Below, one piece after another: positions 51,995-61,055 of a stretch of 64,000 nucleotides of DNA. This DNA comes from Bog-473 sp963755495 (lineage in GTDB: Bacteria > Actinomycetota > Acidimicrobiia > Acidimicrobiales > RAAP-2). Each line of letters opens with the position of its first letter. The first letter of the stretch is position 1. The translations under genes were made by a program, and so were the position numbers. The DNA lies in contig CAVWJS010000012.1 in NCBI GenBank assembly GCA_963755495.1, forward strand, positions 186,001 through 250,000, read 5' to 3'. The notes beneath the pieces were generated by a model, which was given only the letters and a program-made list of their open reading frames with translations, was not told the DNA's origin and made no database searches.

Positions 51995-53064
51995 CAGGCG
52001 GCTTCCATTGCGGGATTGGCGGACAGAACCGGGTGCGGCGCGACGTGTCGCCTCCGTCGTGGCGCGACGTGCCGACCCCGCCGAAGTCGGATGGTCAGGT
52101 AGAAGGGAATGCCGATAACCCCGAGTGCCAACGTCTGTACGGTGATGCACACCCCCACCGCCGCACCCTGGGCGGCGGTGGCATGCCCGCCTGCGGCCAG
52201 GAAGGCGGCAAAGGCCCCTTCGCGGAGCCCGTACCCACCGAGTGAGATAGGGAGCATGGTGACGGCGGTGGCCGTCGTGATGACCAGAGCGCCGTACGTC
52301 AGGGGAATATGTATCCCTAGTGCTCGGATGAACATGGATTGACTGGCCACGACCACGGCCCAGAAGAGGAGCCCGCGTAGCGTGGCGCGTGCCAAATGAC
52401 TGCGCTGCCCGCGGAACTCGTGCAGGGTGTTGAGTAACTTGGCCACGGCCCGTCCGGGTCCGCGTCGGAGCAGTCCCCATCGGCCGATCACTCCCATGGC
52501 CGGGCTCAGGGCCAACACGACCAGCAACATTCCACCGGCCACGACGCCAAGCGAGAAGGGTCGAATACGATCGGCGTAGCCGAGCGACATGGTCGCCACG
52601 AGTCCCACTGCCGTGATCACGATCATCCCAGGGAAGTTGCACAGACGGCGCAGCACCACCGACGCGGCCGCCGGCACCCGTTCCTCCTGCGATTTCGCCA
52701 GCGAGGTGGCGCGAATGAAATCGCCACCGATGGAGCTGGGGAGTGCGGCGTCGAAGACATCGCCCCCCAGCTCCAGGTGCAGACACCGTCGGTAGGGCCG
52801 AGCGACCCCGTTTGCCGTGGCCAGGCCGTTCCATTGCCACACTGTGAGCAGGATGGTGACAACGGCGATGGCGTAGCCCGCAGCGAGGTAAGCCGGGTTC
52901 GCGTCCGCGAGTGCGCGGACAACGGCACCGAGCCCGATCTTTCGGGCGATGAGCACGAAGGCACCGGCCGTCACGGCCAGTCGCACGATGGTCATCGGCG
53001 CGAACCGTCCGGATCGCTTGGCACGGCCGGTTTCCACCGCGAGTGGGACGGTAGCTGCCGTCAC
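51994..53064 (-). CDS. LPG synthase/AglD-like (UPF0104) integral membrane protein
   Basis: A 356-residue protein with eight or nine membrane helices and the family patterns PSSIGGDFIRATSLAK and LPISLGGYGLREGAFA. In glycan clusters these proteins are often next to polyprenyl-sugar transferases and may act as flippases; that role is inference. GTG 53064 overlaps the GT2 gene by 4 nt. The last 30 residues are Arg/His-rich. Confidence 0.8.
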   Translation of the reverse strand: MTAATVPLAVETGRAKRSGRFAPMTIVRLAVTAGAFVLIARKIGLGAVVRALADANPAYLAAGYAIAVVTILLTVWQWNGLATANGVARPYRRCLHLELGGDVFDAALPSSIGGDFIRATSLAKSQEERVPAAASVVLRRLCNFPGMIVITAVGLVATMSLGYADRIRPFSLGVVAGGMLLVVLALSPAMGVIGRWGLLRRGPGRAVAKLLNTLHEFRGQRSHLARATLRGLLFWAVVVASQSMFIRALGIHIPLTYGALVITTATAVTMLPISLGGYGLREGAFAAFLAAGGHATAAQGAAVGVCITVQTLALGVIGIPFYLTIRLRRGRHVAPRRRRHVAPHPVLSANPAMEAA

Positions 53065-54104
53065 TGGGCGTTCTCTTGGGTCCGGCGCATCTCCACCACG
53101 GGGGCAACCTCTCCGGTCGCAGAGCGCACCACGTAGGGCCGATGTGCCGCATCCTTGAAATAGACCCGAGTGAGCAGCTCGCCGATCAGTCCGAACGAAG
53201 CGAATTGCAATGAGGCCAATGCGAAAATGGTCGCTACCCCGCCTTGATGGGGCAATCGCTTGATCACCCTTGACCCGGACCAGAGTGCGGAGATTCCGGC
53301 CGCTGCTACGCAGACGAACGCAACCCGTCCGAAGAACTGCATCGGCTTTTGTCGGTAGCCGATGAGGAACTTCACGGTGAGGAGATCGAGCACGACCCGG
53401 GGCATGCGGCTGATCCCGTACTTCGAAGACCCTCGCTCCCGGGCGCGGTGGTTGACCGGGATTTCAATCACCTTGGCTCCCGAGATCAGGGCGAGGGCGG
53501 GAATGAAGCGGTGCAGCTCGCCGAACAGCTCGAGGTGTTCGATCACTTCCTTGTCGTATGCCTTCAGCGTGCACCCGTAGTCGTGAAGTTCGAGGCCGGT
53601 CACCCGAGAGATCAGCGAGTTCGCCACTTTCGAGGGCAGCCGGCGGGAGATGAACTTGTCCTTGCGGTGGGCTCGCCATCCCGACGCCACGTCGTACCCC
53701 TGCTCGAGGGCGGCGAGCAGAATGGGAATGTCCGCGGGATCGTTCTGTTGGTCACCGTCCATCACGACGACGACGCGTCCGGCGGCATAGTCGAATCCCG
53801 CGCTGATTCCCGCGGTCTGACCAAAGTTCCTTCGGAATTCGATGACCTTGACCCGGGGGTCAACCTCGTGCCAGGCCAATGCCTTCGCCCCCGTGTTGTC
53901 CGTGCTGCCGTCGTTCACCAGGATCAATTCGAATTCGAGGGCGAGCTTGTGCAGGACGTCGAGCACCTCTGCCACCGCGAGGTCGACGCTCTCCTCTTCG
54001 TTGTAAAGGGGGATGACGACGCTGAGGTCCACGCTCGCCGGGCTGAAGGTGTCACCACTTCTCGCCAAAGCGGAGAGCTCGGTTTCGGAACGAGTTAGTG
54101 CCAT
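53061..54104 (-). CDS. Polyprenyl-phosphate glycosyltransferase (GtrB/DPM1-like GT2)
   Basis: A 347-residue GT2: VVIPLYNEEESVD (nucleotide site), VNDGSTD, metal MDGDQQNDP and YGCTLKAYDKEV, with two membrane helices near the C-terminus (about 265-325). It should load a sugar onto undecaprenyl phosphate. It lies 37 nt after ugd and overlaps the membrane protein gene by 4 nt. Confidence 0.9.
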   Translation of the reverse strand: MALTRSETELSALARSGDTFSPASVDLSVVIPLYNEEESVDLAVAEVLDVLHKLALEFELILVNDGSTDNTGAKALAWHEVDPRVKVIEFRRNFGQTAGISAGFDYAAGRVVVVMDGDQQNDPADIPILLAALEQGYDVASGWRAHRKDKFISRRLPSKVANSLISRVTGLELHDYGCTLKAYDKEVIEHLELFGELHRFIPALALISGAKVIEIPVNHRARERGSSKYGISRMPRVVLDLLTVKFLIGYRQKPMQFFGRVAFVCVAAAGISALWSGSRVIKRLPHQGGVATIFALASLQFASFGLIGELLTRVYFKDAAHRPYVVRSATGEVAPVVEMRRTQENAQ

Positions 54105-54141
54105 GGAAAATCTCCTTGGTCATGAGGGCTGTCAATGACGC

Positions 54142-55553
54142 TCATCGGATACCGGCTTCTTGCGGTGCGGTGCGTGGTGACTCGCGGTGGGCGATGACCC
54201 GTGGAGGCGTCGTCGCGCCCCCACGCCCAATGCCCACGTAGTCGAATCCCGCTTGCTCCACGAGTACCGGATCGAAGTTGTTCCGGCTGTCGAAGAAGAG
54301 GTTTCCTCGCATTGAACGGCGGAGCTCGGTCAGGCGGACACTGAGGAACTGCGGCCAATCGGTCGCCACCACAATGACGTCGGCATTGGCCGCCGCCCGT
54401 ATGGCGTCGGGCATCAATCGGATGTCCGGGACGTCGGGCACCGTTGTCACCATCGGGTCGTAGGCGGCCACGAAGGCACCCTTGCCGATGAGTCGGGTCA
54501 CCACGTCGAGCGCAGGTGAATCTCGAAGATCGTCGGTGTGAGGCTTGAACGAGAGACCCAGAATGCAGATCTTCGCCCCGCGAAGTGTTTTGAGGTGGCT
54601 GAGGAGCTGGTCGACCACGTACTTGCGTTGGGACTCGTTCACCGAGACGACTCCCTCGAGAATTCTTGGTCGATATCCATATTCATTGGCCGTATTGATG
54701 AGAGCGGAAAGGTCCTTCCCGAAGCACGAGCCGCCCCAGCCGAGGCCAGCATCGAGGAACTGGCCACCGATGCGGGTGTCGAGTCCCATGCCGGCCGTAA
54801 CCTCGGTGATATCGGCCCCAACGAAGTCACAGAGGCGTGCAATCTCGTTGGCGAAGCTGATCTTGGTGGCCAAGAAGGCGTTGGAGGCGTACTTCACCAT
54901 CTCCGCCGTCGTCAGCTTGGTCTGCAGTAGTGGCACGACGTCCCTCTTCCCGACGTCTCCGGGGATGCGCTGCTCCAAAATGGGGCGGTACACATTCGCT
55001 GCGATCTCCCGTGCCTTCGGATCGTCGCTTCCAAGCACCACCCGGTCCGGATGCAGGAAGTCCTGAACAGCACTTCCTTCGCGCAGGAATTCCGGGTTGG
55101 ACACGACACCGAATCGGTCCCGCCCATCGGCGCCGAGGATGTCTTCAATGAGTGAGCCGAGCCAGAAACCGGTCCCGATGGGGACGGTGCTCTTGGTGAC
55201 AATCACGTGATAGTGCCGCAAGTGCTGGGCGATGTCGACGGTCACCGCACGAATCGCGGTGGTGTCGGCCTCGCCATCTGGACCCGGCGGTGTTCCGACG
55301 CAGACGAAGACGACATCGGATGAATCCATGGCGTCGCGGAAGTCGTCGGTGAAGCGAAGACTGCCCTGGTCCAAACAGCTCGCGATCAGCTGGTCGAGTC
55401 CCGGCTCATGGAACGGAGCCGCACCCCCACGGAGCGTCGCCAATTTTCCGGATCCGATTCGACCCCTACGACATCGTGCCCGACATGCGCCAGACATGCT
55501 GCGACGACCGATCCCACATAGCCGCTACCGATGACAGCTACCCGCTCACCCAT
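54142..55553 (-). pseudogene. ugd: UDP-glucose 6-dehydrogenase, one -1 frameshift
   Basis: ATG 55553 opens with MGERVAVIGSGYVGSVVAA, the NAD site, and reads to ESDPEN; the rest, KLATLRGGAAPFHEPGLD onward, is in another frame to 54142. An A5 run shortened to A4 near 55447 would explain this and give ESDPEKLATL. The catalytic Cys is in GGSCFGKD. The repaired length is about 470. It oxidises UDP-glucose to UDP-glucuronate and is the first gene after the riboswitch leader. A homopolymer sequencing error is plausible. Confidence 0.87.
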
Positions 55554-55720
55554 GTGATGTCCCCTTCTCGTTAACCGCTTGAAAAGTGTTCAGATGTGCG
55601 ACAAAACGGTCAATTGCACGATTTATGTCCATCCAGCTACCGCCAGAGGTTGAATTAAGCCCACGCTGAAGCCCGCTACATGTCACGTGTTTTCGCTACG
55701 CCTGTCCGCCTGCCCTGATG

Positions 55721-55746
55721 GAGGTCCCTAGTGGTGCGAGGACCTC
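55721..55746. terminator. Hairpin in the ugd leader
   Basis: GAGGTCC (55721-55727) and GGACCTC (55740-55746) form a perfect 7-bp stem with a 12-nt loop, about 190 nt downstream of the riboswitch and about 170 nt before ugd. No T-tract follows on the minus strand. It may be part of the expression platform or a Rho-related pause. Confidence 0.4.
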
Positions 55747-55937
55747 ACGACGTCGATGTACAGCAAGGAATGTTCTGTTTTCGCGCCGCGACGTGAAGGG
55801 TGTCCTCTGGGAATAGCCACACAATCCCGTTCGACGTCCCCGCATACACGGTGGATGGCGAAACCCTCGGAAATCACGTGCCTCTCCCTCTTGACGCCTG
55901 AGGAGGAAAGACCGCTGGGAAGGTAGCTACGTCATTC

Positions 55938-56022
55938 TCACTACTTCGGCGGCCCGGCTAACTCAGGGAGTCCCGTAGCTTTGCGTCCTCCCCTCGCGAG
56001 GAGTTTGCCCTTATCTCTTCCT
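55938..56022 (-). promoter_or_regulatory. GEMM (c-di-GMP-I class) riboswitch
   Basis: On the minus strand GGGCAAAC is followed by a 6-bp hairpin (CTCCTC/GGGGAG) closed by the GNRA loop GCGA, then GGACGCAAAGC, a second stem region and AGCCGGGCCGCCGAA. These are, in order, the conserved blocks, tetraloop and 3' strand of the GEMM/c-di-GMP-I aptamer. It lies just after a promoter and about 385 nt before ugd. The ligand is probably c-di-GMP; the related GEMM-Ib class binds cGAMP and cannot be excluded by eye. Confidence 0.82.
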
Positions 56023-56033
56023 TACGATGCGAA

Positions 56034-56061
56034 CAATTATGGACTTTCATTCGCAAGTCAA
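56034..56061 (-). promoter_or_regulatory. Promoter of the riboswitch-ugd operon
   Basis: TTGACT (minus strand of 56056-56061) and TAATTG (minus strand of 56034-56039) are separated by 16 nt. The predicted start near 56027 falls a few bases before the riboswitch, so position and spacing support each other. Confidence 0.55.
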
Positions 56062-56246
56062 TGGCTATTTCGGATTGTCGCGGTCTCCAACCAACCTGCA
56101 ACCTTCATGCAACCATTCGACACCGCTGCGGTAACAATGCAGCAACAAACGGCAACGCGGCGCCTACGTTGCGTAGCCAGGACTTCATGCCGTAGGGACC
56201 CCGCTGCACGGTCGAGGTCGCAAAATGCGGCCACGACTCCGCAACT

Positions 56247-57026
56247 TCATCGAACCGCGTGGACCCCACCGTCGACATGGATAATCTCACCGGTCGTCAT
56301 CGGCAGAAGGTCGCTGAACAAAGCGAGACAGGCGCGGGCGACGACGCTGGAGTCCCTCACGTCCCAGCCCAGGGGAGCGCGCTCATCCCAGGACTCCTCT
56401 AATACTGAAAACCCGGGAATCGACTTGGCCGCCATCGTGCGGATCGGTCCGGCCGCCACGAGGTTGACCCGGATGCCATCGGGGCCGAGGTCCCGCGCCA
56501 GGTAGCGGGTGAGCGACTCGAGAGCTGCCTTGGCCACTCCCATCCAGTCGTAGATCGGCCAGGCCACGGTGGCATCGAAATCGAGGCCCACGACCGAGGC
56601 CCCGCCGTCGTGCCCAGCTCTGATCAGCAATGGCTTGAAGGCCTCGATCAACGCCTTGAGTGAATAGGTCGAGACATTGAGGGCGACCGACACCTCGTCC
56701 CAATTGGCCGCGAACATGCCACTCCCGAGGCAGTTCGGTGGCGCGAAGCCGATGGCGTGAAGAATGCCGTCTAGGCGGTCCCAGCGGTCGGCCAATGCCG
56801 TGCCGGCCAGGGCCAACTGCTCGGGAGAGGTGACGTCGATCTCGAGGACATCGGGCTCGGTGGGGAGCTTGCGTGCCGTCCTTCTGGTGAGCGACAGGGC
56901 GCGCCCCGCGCCGGAGAGAACGATCTCAGCCCCCTCTTCCTGGGCCAGCTTGGCTACGGCGAAAGCGAGGGAGGCGTCATTGAGCACGCCGGTAATGAGA
57001 AAGCGTTTTCCGTCGAGGAGTCCCAT
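56247..57026 (-). CDS. fabI: Enoyl-ACP reductase (InhA/FabI type)
   Basis: A 259-residue divergent SDR: ITGVLNDASLAFAVA (NAD site), HAIGFAPP, and the Tyr159-x6-Lys166 pair (YDWMGVAK). Spacing and the MGLLDGKR N-terminus resemble mycobacterial InhA. It reduces trans-2-enoyl-ACP with NADH in fatty-acid elongation. ATG 57026 is clear; it is divergent from the F420:NADP oxidoreductase gene. Confidence 0.93.
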   Translation of the reverse strand: MGLLDGKRFLITGVLNDASLAFAVAKLAQEEGAEIVLSGAGRALSLTRRTARKLPTEPDVLEIDVTSPEQLALAGTALADRWDRLDGILHAIGFAPPNCLGSGMFAANWDEVSVALNVSTYSLKALIEAFKPLLIRAGHDGGASVVGLDFDATVAWPIYDWMGVAKAALESLTRYLARDLGPDGIRVNLVAAGPIRTMAAKSIPGFSVLEESWDERAPLGWDVRDSSVVARACLALFSDLLPMTTGEIIHVDGGVHAVR

Positions 57027-57057
57027 AGGCACCGCGAGGTTATGCGACAGTAGGGGC

Positions 57058-57708
57058 GTGCACGTGGGAATAATTGGTGGTACGGGTCCAGCGGGGCGGG
57101 GGTTGGCGGTGCGGTTAGCCGCGGCAGGAGTGCAGGTCACGCTCGGCTCCAGAGACGCTGAGCGGGCAGGTGCGGTGGCCGAAGAGGTGCAAGCCCAGTG
57201 GCCTACTGTGGTGCTCGACATTCGGGGAGCGGACAACGCGGGCGCGGCGGAGGCCGAGATCGTGGTTCTGGCCACCCCCTGGGACAGCGCCATCGCAACC
57301 TTGAAGCCCCTGCGGGAGGCCCTGGCGGGCAAGGTAGTGATCTCCATGGCCAATGCGCTCATAAGAGAGGGGCGCGAGATGCTGGCCCTCATTCCTCCCC
57401 GGGGCTCCGTTGCCGCGGCGGTGCAAGCGACATTGCCCGAATCTCAGGTGGCCGCTGCATTCCACCATCTCCCGGCGTCGGAAATGGAAAACCTCGATTC
57501 AGGGTTGCAAGCTGACGTGTTGGTGTGCTCAGACCATCCGCAAGCCACGGCGGCCACCGAATCGTTGATCGACGAGATGGACGGGCTCCGCCCGCTCAAC
57601 GCCGGAAGCCTGAGCCAGGCTGCGGCGATCGAGGCATTCACTGCGGTGTGTATCACCTTGAACATGCGGCACAAGGCTCACTCCACCTTGCGTCTGGCGG
57701 GGATCTGA
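57058..57708 (+). CDS. F420:NADP oxidoreductase (Fno-like)
   Basis: A 216-residue protein with the NADP motif GIIGGTGPAGRGLAVRLA, TLGSRDAERA, VVLATPWDSA and AFHHLPASEM, all typical of coenzyme-F420-dependent NADP reductases. It exchanges hydride between F420H2 and NADP+. GTG 57058 is used; GTG 57064 is next. The stop touches the mshC start, so the two are cotranscribed. Confidence 0.9.
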   Translation: MHVGIIGGTGPAGRGLAVRLAAAGVQVTLGSRDAERAGAVAEEVQAQWPTVVLDIRGADNAGAAEAEIVVLATPWDSAIATLKPLREALAGKVVISMANALIREGREMLALIPPRGSVAAAVQATLPESQVAAAFHHLPASEMENLDSGLQADVLVCSDHPQATAATESLIDEMDGLRPLNAGSLSQAAAIEAFTAVCITLNMRHKAHSTLRLAGI

Positions 57709-58839
57709 ATGATGAAGTTGTATGACACGGCTCGCAAAGAGGTGGTTCCGTTCGAGCCCGGGCCGTTGGTGACCCTCTACTCCTGCGGCATCACGCCCTA
57801 CGACGCGGCCCACCTTGGTCATGCTGCGGTGTACCTCTATTTCGACATGCTGCAGCGTCGCCTCCGCGATGCCGGACACGAAACGAAGTGTGTTCGCAAC
57901 GTCACCGATGTCGACGACGATATTCTGCGCAAGGCGCGCGAGCTCGGGGTCCACTATTTGGACTTGGCAGCCGAGGAGATGGCGCGCTTCGACGCAGAAA
58001 TGGGCATGTTGAACCTTCTGCCCGTCTATTCCGAACCTCGTGCCACGTCGGCCATCTCGGAGATCTTGTCGCTGATTGGGGCGGCGCTGGACGCCGGTCA
58101 TGCCTATGAGTCCGGAGGATCCGTCTACTTCGACGTGGCGAGCTTCCCCCCGTTCGGGCGGATCAGCGGGTACGACCGGCCCCACATGCTGCGTCTGGCC
58201 GCGGAGCATGGTGGCAATCCCGATGACCCCCACAAGCGAAACGCCTTGGACTTCGTGTTGTGGCAGCCGTCGTTGCCGGACGAGCCGGCATGGGAGTCGC
58301 GTTGGGGTCCCGGTCGACCGGGTTGGCACATCGAGTGCTCGGCTTTGGCCCTGCGAGAGCTCGGAGAGACCGTTGACATTCACGGTGGCGGACGGGACTT
58401 GGTCTTTCCCCATCACGAGTGCGAGGCGGCACAATCAGAATCGGTGACCGGGAAACCCTTCGTCACGATCTGGTTCCATGTAGGGCTGGTCGGGCTCGGT
58501 GGGACCAAAATGTCCAAGTCACTCGGCAACCTGATCTTCGTGGGGGAGCTCTGCAAGGAATGGGAATCCCCGGCGGTGCGCCTGGCCCTTCTCGCACACC
58601 ACTACCGCAAGGATTGGGACTGGGTCACCATGGACGACATGCCGACGGCTACGGCCAGGCTGGCCCTTTGGCGCTCCGCGGTCGACGTCGAAGACGATGG
58701 GGCCGATGGCCTCGCCGCGGTGCGTGCGGCGCTCGACGACGACCTGGATACGCCGGCGGCCCTCGAGGCTCTCGACCGTGCTGCTGAGGCCGGGCGTTCC
58801 GTGCTTGCCGGGGCCAGCCTGCTCGGCGTCGAACTCTGA
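57709..58839 (+). CDS. mshC: Mycothiol ligase MshC
   Basis: A 376-residue class I synthetase-like ligase: Cys26 in SCGITPYDAAHLGHA (zinc and HIGH-like motif), HIECSAL and FPHHECE (other zinc ligands), and KMSKS. It lacks the C-terminal tRNA-binding part of CysS (about 460 residues), and the ends DDDLDTPAALEALD and LLGVEL match MshC. It joins L-cysteine to GlcN-inositol with ATP, the penultimate mycothiol step. Confidence 0.87.
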   Translation: MMKLYDTARKEVVPFEPGPLVTLYSCGITPYDAAHLGHAAVYLYFDMLQRRLRDAGHETKCVRNVTDVDDDILRKARELGVHYLDLAAEEMARFDAEMGMLNLLPVYSEPRATSAISEILSLIGAALDAGHAYESGGSVYFDVASFPPFGRISGYDRPHMLRLAAEHGGNPDDPHKRNALDFVLWQPSLPDEPAWESRWGPGRPGWHIECSALALRELGETVDIHGGGRDLVFPHHECEAAQSESVTGKPFVTIWFHVGLVGLGGTKMSKSLGNLIFVGELCKEWESPAVRLALLAHHYRKDWDWVTMDDMPTATARLALWRSAVDVEDDGADGLAAVRAALDDDLDTPAALEALDRAAEAGRSVLAGASLLGVEL

Positions 58840-58905
58840 GGACTGCCTCCTCCGTCTGCGGCCCTGGTCGCTCAGGCGGACCGCCCCGCGTGGGCCTGGC
58901 CATTA

Positions 58906-58926
58906 GCCCTGCTGGCGGGGTTCTTC
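58906..58926 (+). terminator. Candidate intrinsic terminator between mshC and thrS
   Basis: CCCTG and CGGGG (58907-58911 and 58916-58920) pair around CTGG and are followed by TTCTTC. The stem is short with one G-T pair, so this is tentative; it could also attenuate thrS. Confidence 0.4.
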
Positions 58927-59010
58927 GGCACGGGCAGTCCGGTACCCGCAGTACCCTGGCACGACGCGACTATGCCGGGGATCTCCCGGCTGAAAAGGAA
59001 AGGCAGAACA

Positions 59011-61015
59011 ATGGCAGGCGTCATTTCGGTACGGCTTCCCGATGGTTCTGCAGCGGGAGATCGCCGAGGGGACGACGGCTGCTGAGTTCGCCGAGATCGA
59101 TCGGTCCCCGGCTGGCCAAGGCGGCGATCGTGGCCACGGTCGACGGCCACGAGGTCGATCTGAGCTACCGCGCTGGTCGATGGGGCCGAGGTCGCCATCG
59201 TCACCGCCGACTCCGACGCGGGGCGCGAGGTGTTGCGCCACTCGACCGCCCATGTGCTGGCTCAGGCCGTACTCCGGCTTGTGGCCCGGCGCCAAGTACG
59301 CCATCGGTCCGGTGATCGAGAACGGCTTCTACTACGACTTCGAGTTGCCCGCCGGGGCGCGTTTCAGCGACGACGACCTGGGTCGGATCGAAGGCGAGAT
59401 GCGCGCCATCATGGCCGAGGACCAGCCTTTCATACGCCACGAACACGCTGTGGGCGAGGGGTTGGAATTGTTCGCCGACCAGCCCTTCAAGCGGGAGATC
59501 ATCGAGGCAGTGGGGTCCGGGGCCGACGAGGTCGATGCCGGCGGGACGGTCGTCAGCACCTACTGGAATGCGGACACGTTCACCGACCTCTGCCGGGGCC
59601 CCCATGTTCCCTCGACCAGCCGTTTGGGCCACTTCAAGTTGATGCGGGTGGCCGGCGCCTACTGGCGGGGGGATGAGAAGACGGCAGCAACTGCAGCGGA
59701 TCTACGGGACGGCGTGGGAGTCGGAGAAGGCGCTCAGCGCCTATCTGCACCAGCTGGAGGAAGCCGAGCGGCGCGACCACCGCAAACTGGGTGCCGAGCT
59801 CGATCTCTTCAGCTTTCCCGAGGAGATCGGCTCGGGTCTGGCCATCTTCCACCCCAAGGGCGGGACGATCCGCCGCCTCATGGAGGAATACTCGACGACA
59901 GCGTCATGTCGAGGAGGGCTACGAGTTCGTCAACTCGCCGCACATCACCAAGAGCGAGCTCTTCGAGATCTCCGGACACCTCGACTGGTTCGCCGACGGG
60001 ATGTACCCGCCGATGGAGCTCGACGGGGGGACGCAGTACTACCTCAAGCCCATGAACTGCCCTTTCCACATTCTCGTCTACCGCAGCCGGCAGCGCTCCT
60101 ACCGCGAACTGCCGCTCAGGTTCTTCGAGTTCGGCGTCGGTCTATCGCTACGAGAAATCTGGCGTGGTGCACGGGTTGACCCGCGTGCGCGGGATGACCC
60201 AGGACGATGCGCACATCTTTTGCACCCGGGAGGAAATGGGACCCGAGTTGGTACGTACATTCCACTTCGTTCTCAATCTTCTGCGCGACTTCGGCCTGAA
60301 CGACTTCTACCTCGAGCTCTCGACCAAGCCCCCCGGCAAGGCGGTCGGATCGGATCAGGACTGGGAGGAAGCGACAGAGACGTTGCGCGCCACCGCGGCG
60401 GAAATCGGCCTCGACCTTGTCATGGACGAGGGCGGCGGCGCCTTCTACGGGCCGAAAATCTCGGTGCAGGCGAAGGATGCCATCGGTCGCACATGGCAGA
60501 TGTCGACCGTCCAGCTCGACTTCCAGCTCCCAGAGCGATTCGAGCTCGAGTACATCGGGGCCGACAACGGGCGCCACCGGCCAATCATGATCCACCGAGC
60601 CCTCTTCGGGTCGGTGGAGCGCTTCATGGCCGTATTGATCGAGCACTATGCCGGTGCGTTGCCGACCTGGTTGTCACCCGAACAGGTCCGGGTCCTGCCC
60701 GTGAGCGAAGCGCACACGCCGTATGCCGAATCCGTGGCTGCGGCCTGCGCTGGGGCTGGGCTGCGTGTGAGCGTCGATGACGCGGCCGAGAACCTGAAGG
60801 CCCGCATCCGCAAGGCGAAGTTGACGAAGGTCCCTTACATTCTCGTGGTGGGTCAAGACGACGTGGCCGGCCAGACGGTCGGCGTGAACCCACGCTCGTC
60901 GAGCGACAAACCCCGACGTGGAGTTGACCTCACGAAGTTCGTCGACGACGTCGTGGCCGAAGTCGTGAGGCATGGCTCGCCCGAGGACGCGGTGACGGAG
61001 AGCACCGCTTCGTGA
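59011..61015 (+). pseudogene. thrS: Threonyl-tRNA synthetase gene with seven one-base gains
   Basis: ATG 59011 opens with MAGVISVRLPDGS (TGS domain). The full ThrS can be read only by skipping one base at about 59050, 59096, 59169-59172, 59281, 59681, 59895 and 60136; downstream of the last the frame is clean to TGA 61013-61015. Every segment is well conserved: HSTAHVLAQ, the editing-domain TFTDLCRGPH, zinc ligands Cys of KPMNCPFH, His of VVHGLTRVRG and His of MIHRALFGS, and motif 2. No missense decay or deletion is visible. Repaired length is about 665. Recent death, assembly error or an unusual decoding mechanism are the options; essential function argues for error or a second copy elsewhere. 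Confidence 0.9.
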
Positions 61016-61055
61016 GTCCAGACTCGTGAAGCCACTCGTGAAGCCACTCTCGTGA
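61010..61055 (+). repeat. TCGTGA repeats joining thrS end and HIT gene start
   Basis: TCGTGA occurs at 61010, 61024, 61036 and 61050, within 12-bp units CTCGTGAAGCCA. The first copy is the thrS stop and the last contains the GTG start of the next gene. Confidence 0.9.

Larger units (their letters stand above)
55554..56246 (-). other. Long leader and intergenic region of the glycan operon
   Basis: This 693-nt stretch has no gene. It holds the promoter and riboswitch (56061-55938), a leader of about 385 nt with one perfect hairpin (55721-55746), and on the fabI side about 185 nt with nothing I can name. Confidence 0.7.

Noticed and set aside
55880..55960. ydaO/c-di-AMP riboswitch on the plus strand
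   Set aside because: The blocks do not match that consensus, and the minus strand gives a full GEMM pattern.
57709..58839. cysS (cysteinyl-tRNA synthetase)
   Set aside because: The protein is 80-90 residues too short, lacks the tRNA-binding end and has MshC-type C-terminal motifs.
58840..59010. T-box leader before thrS
   Set aside because: No specifier loop or T-box sequence is seen; only a weak hairpin is present.
59050..60136. Classical programmed +1 frameshifting in thrS
   Set aside because: The sites share no slippery motif or adjacent stop codon like known +1 sites; kept only as a remote option.
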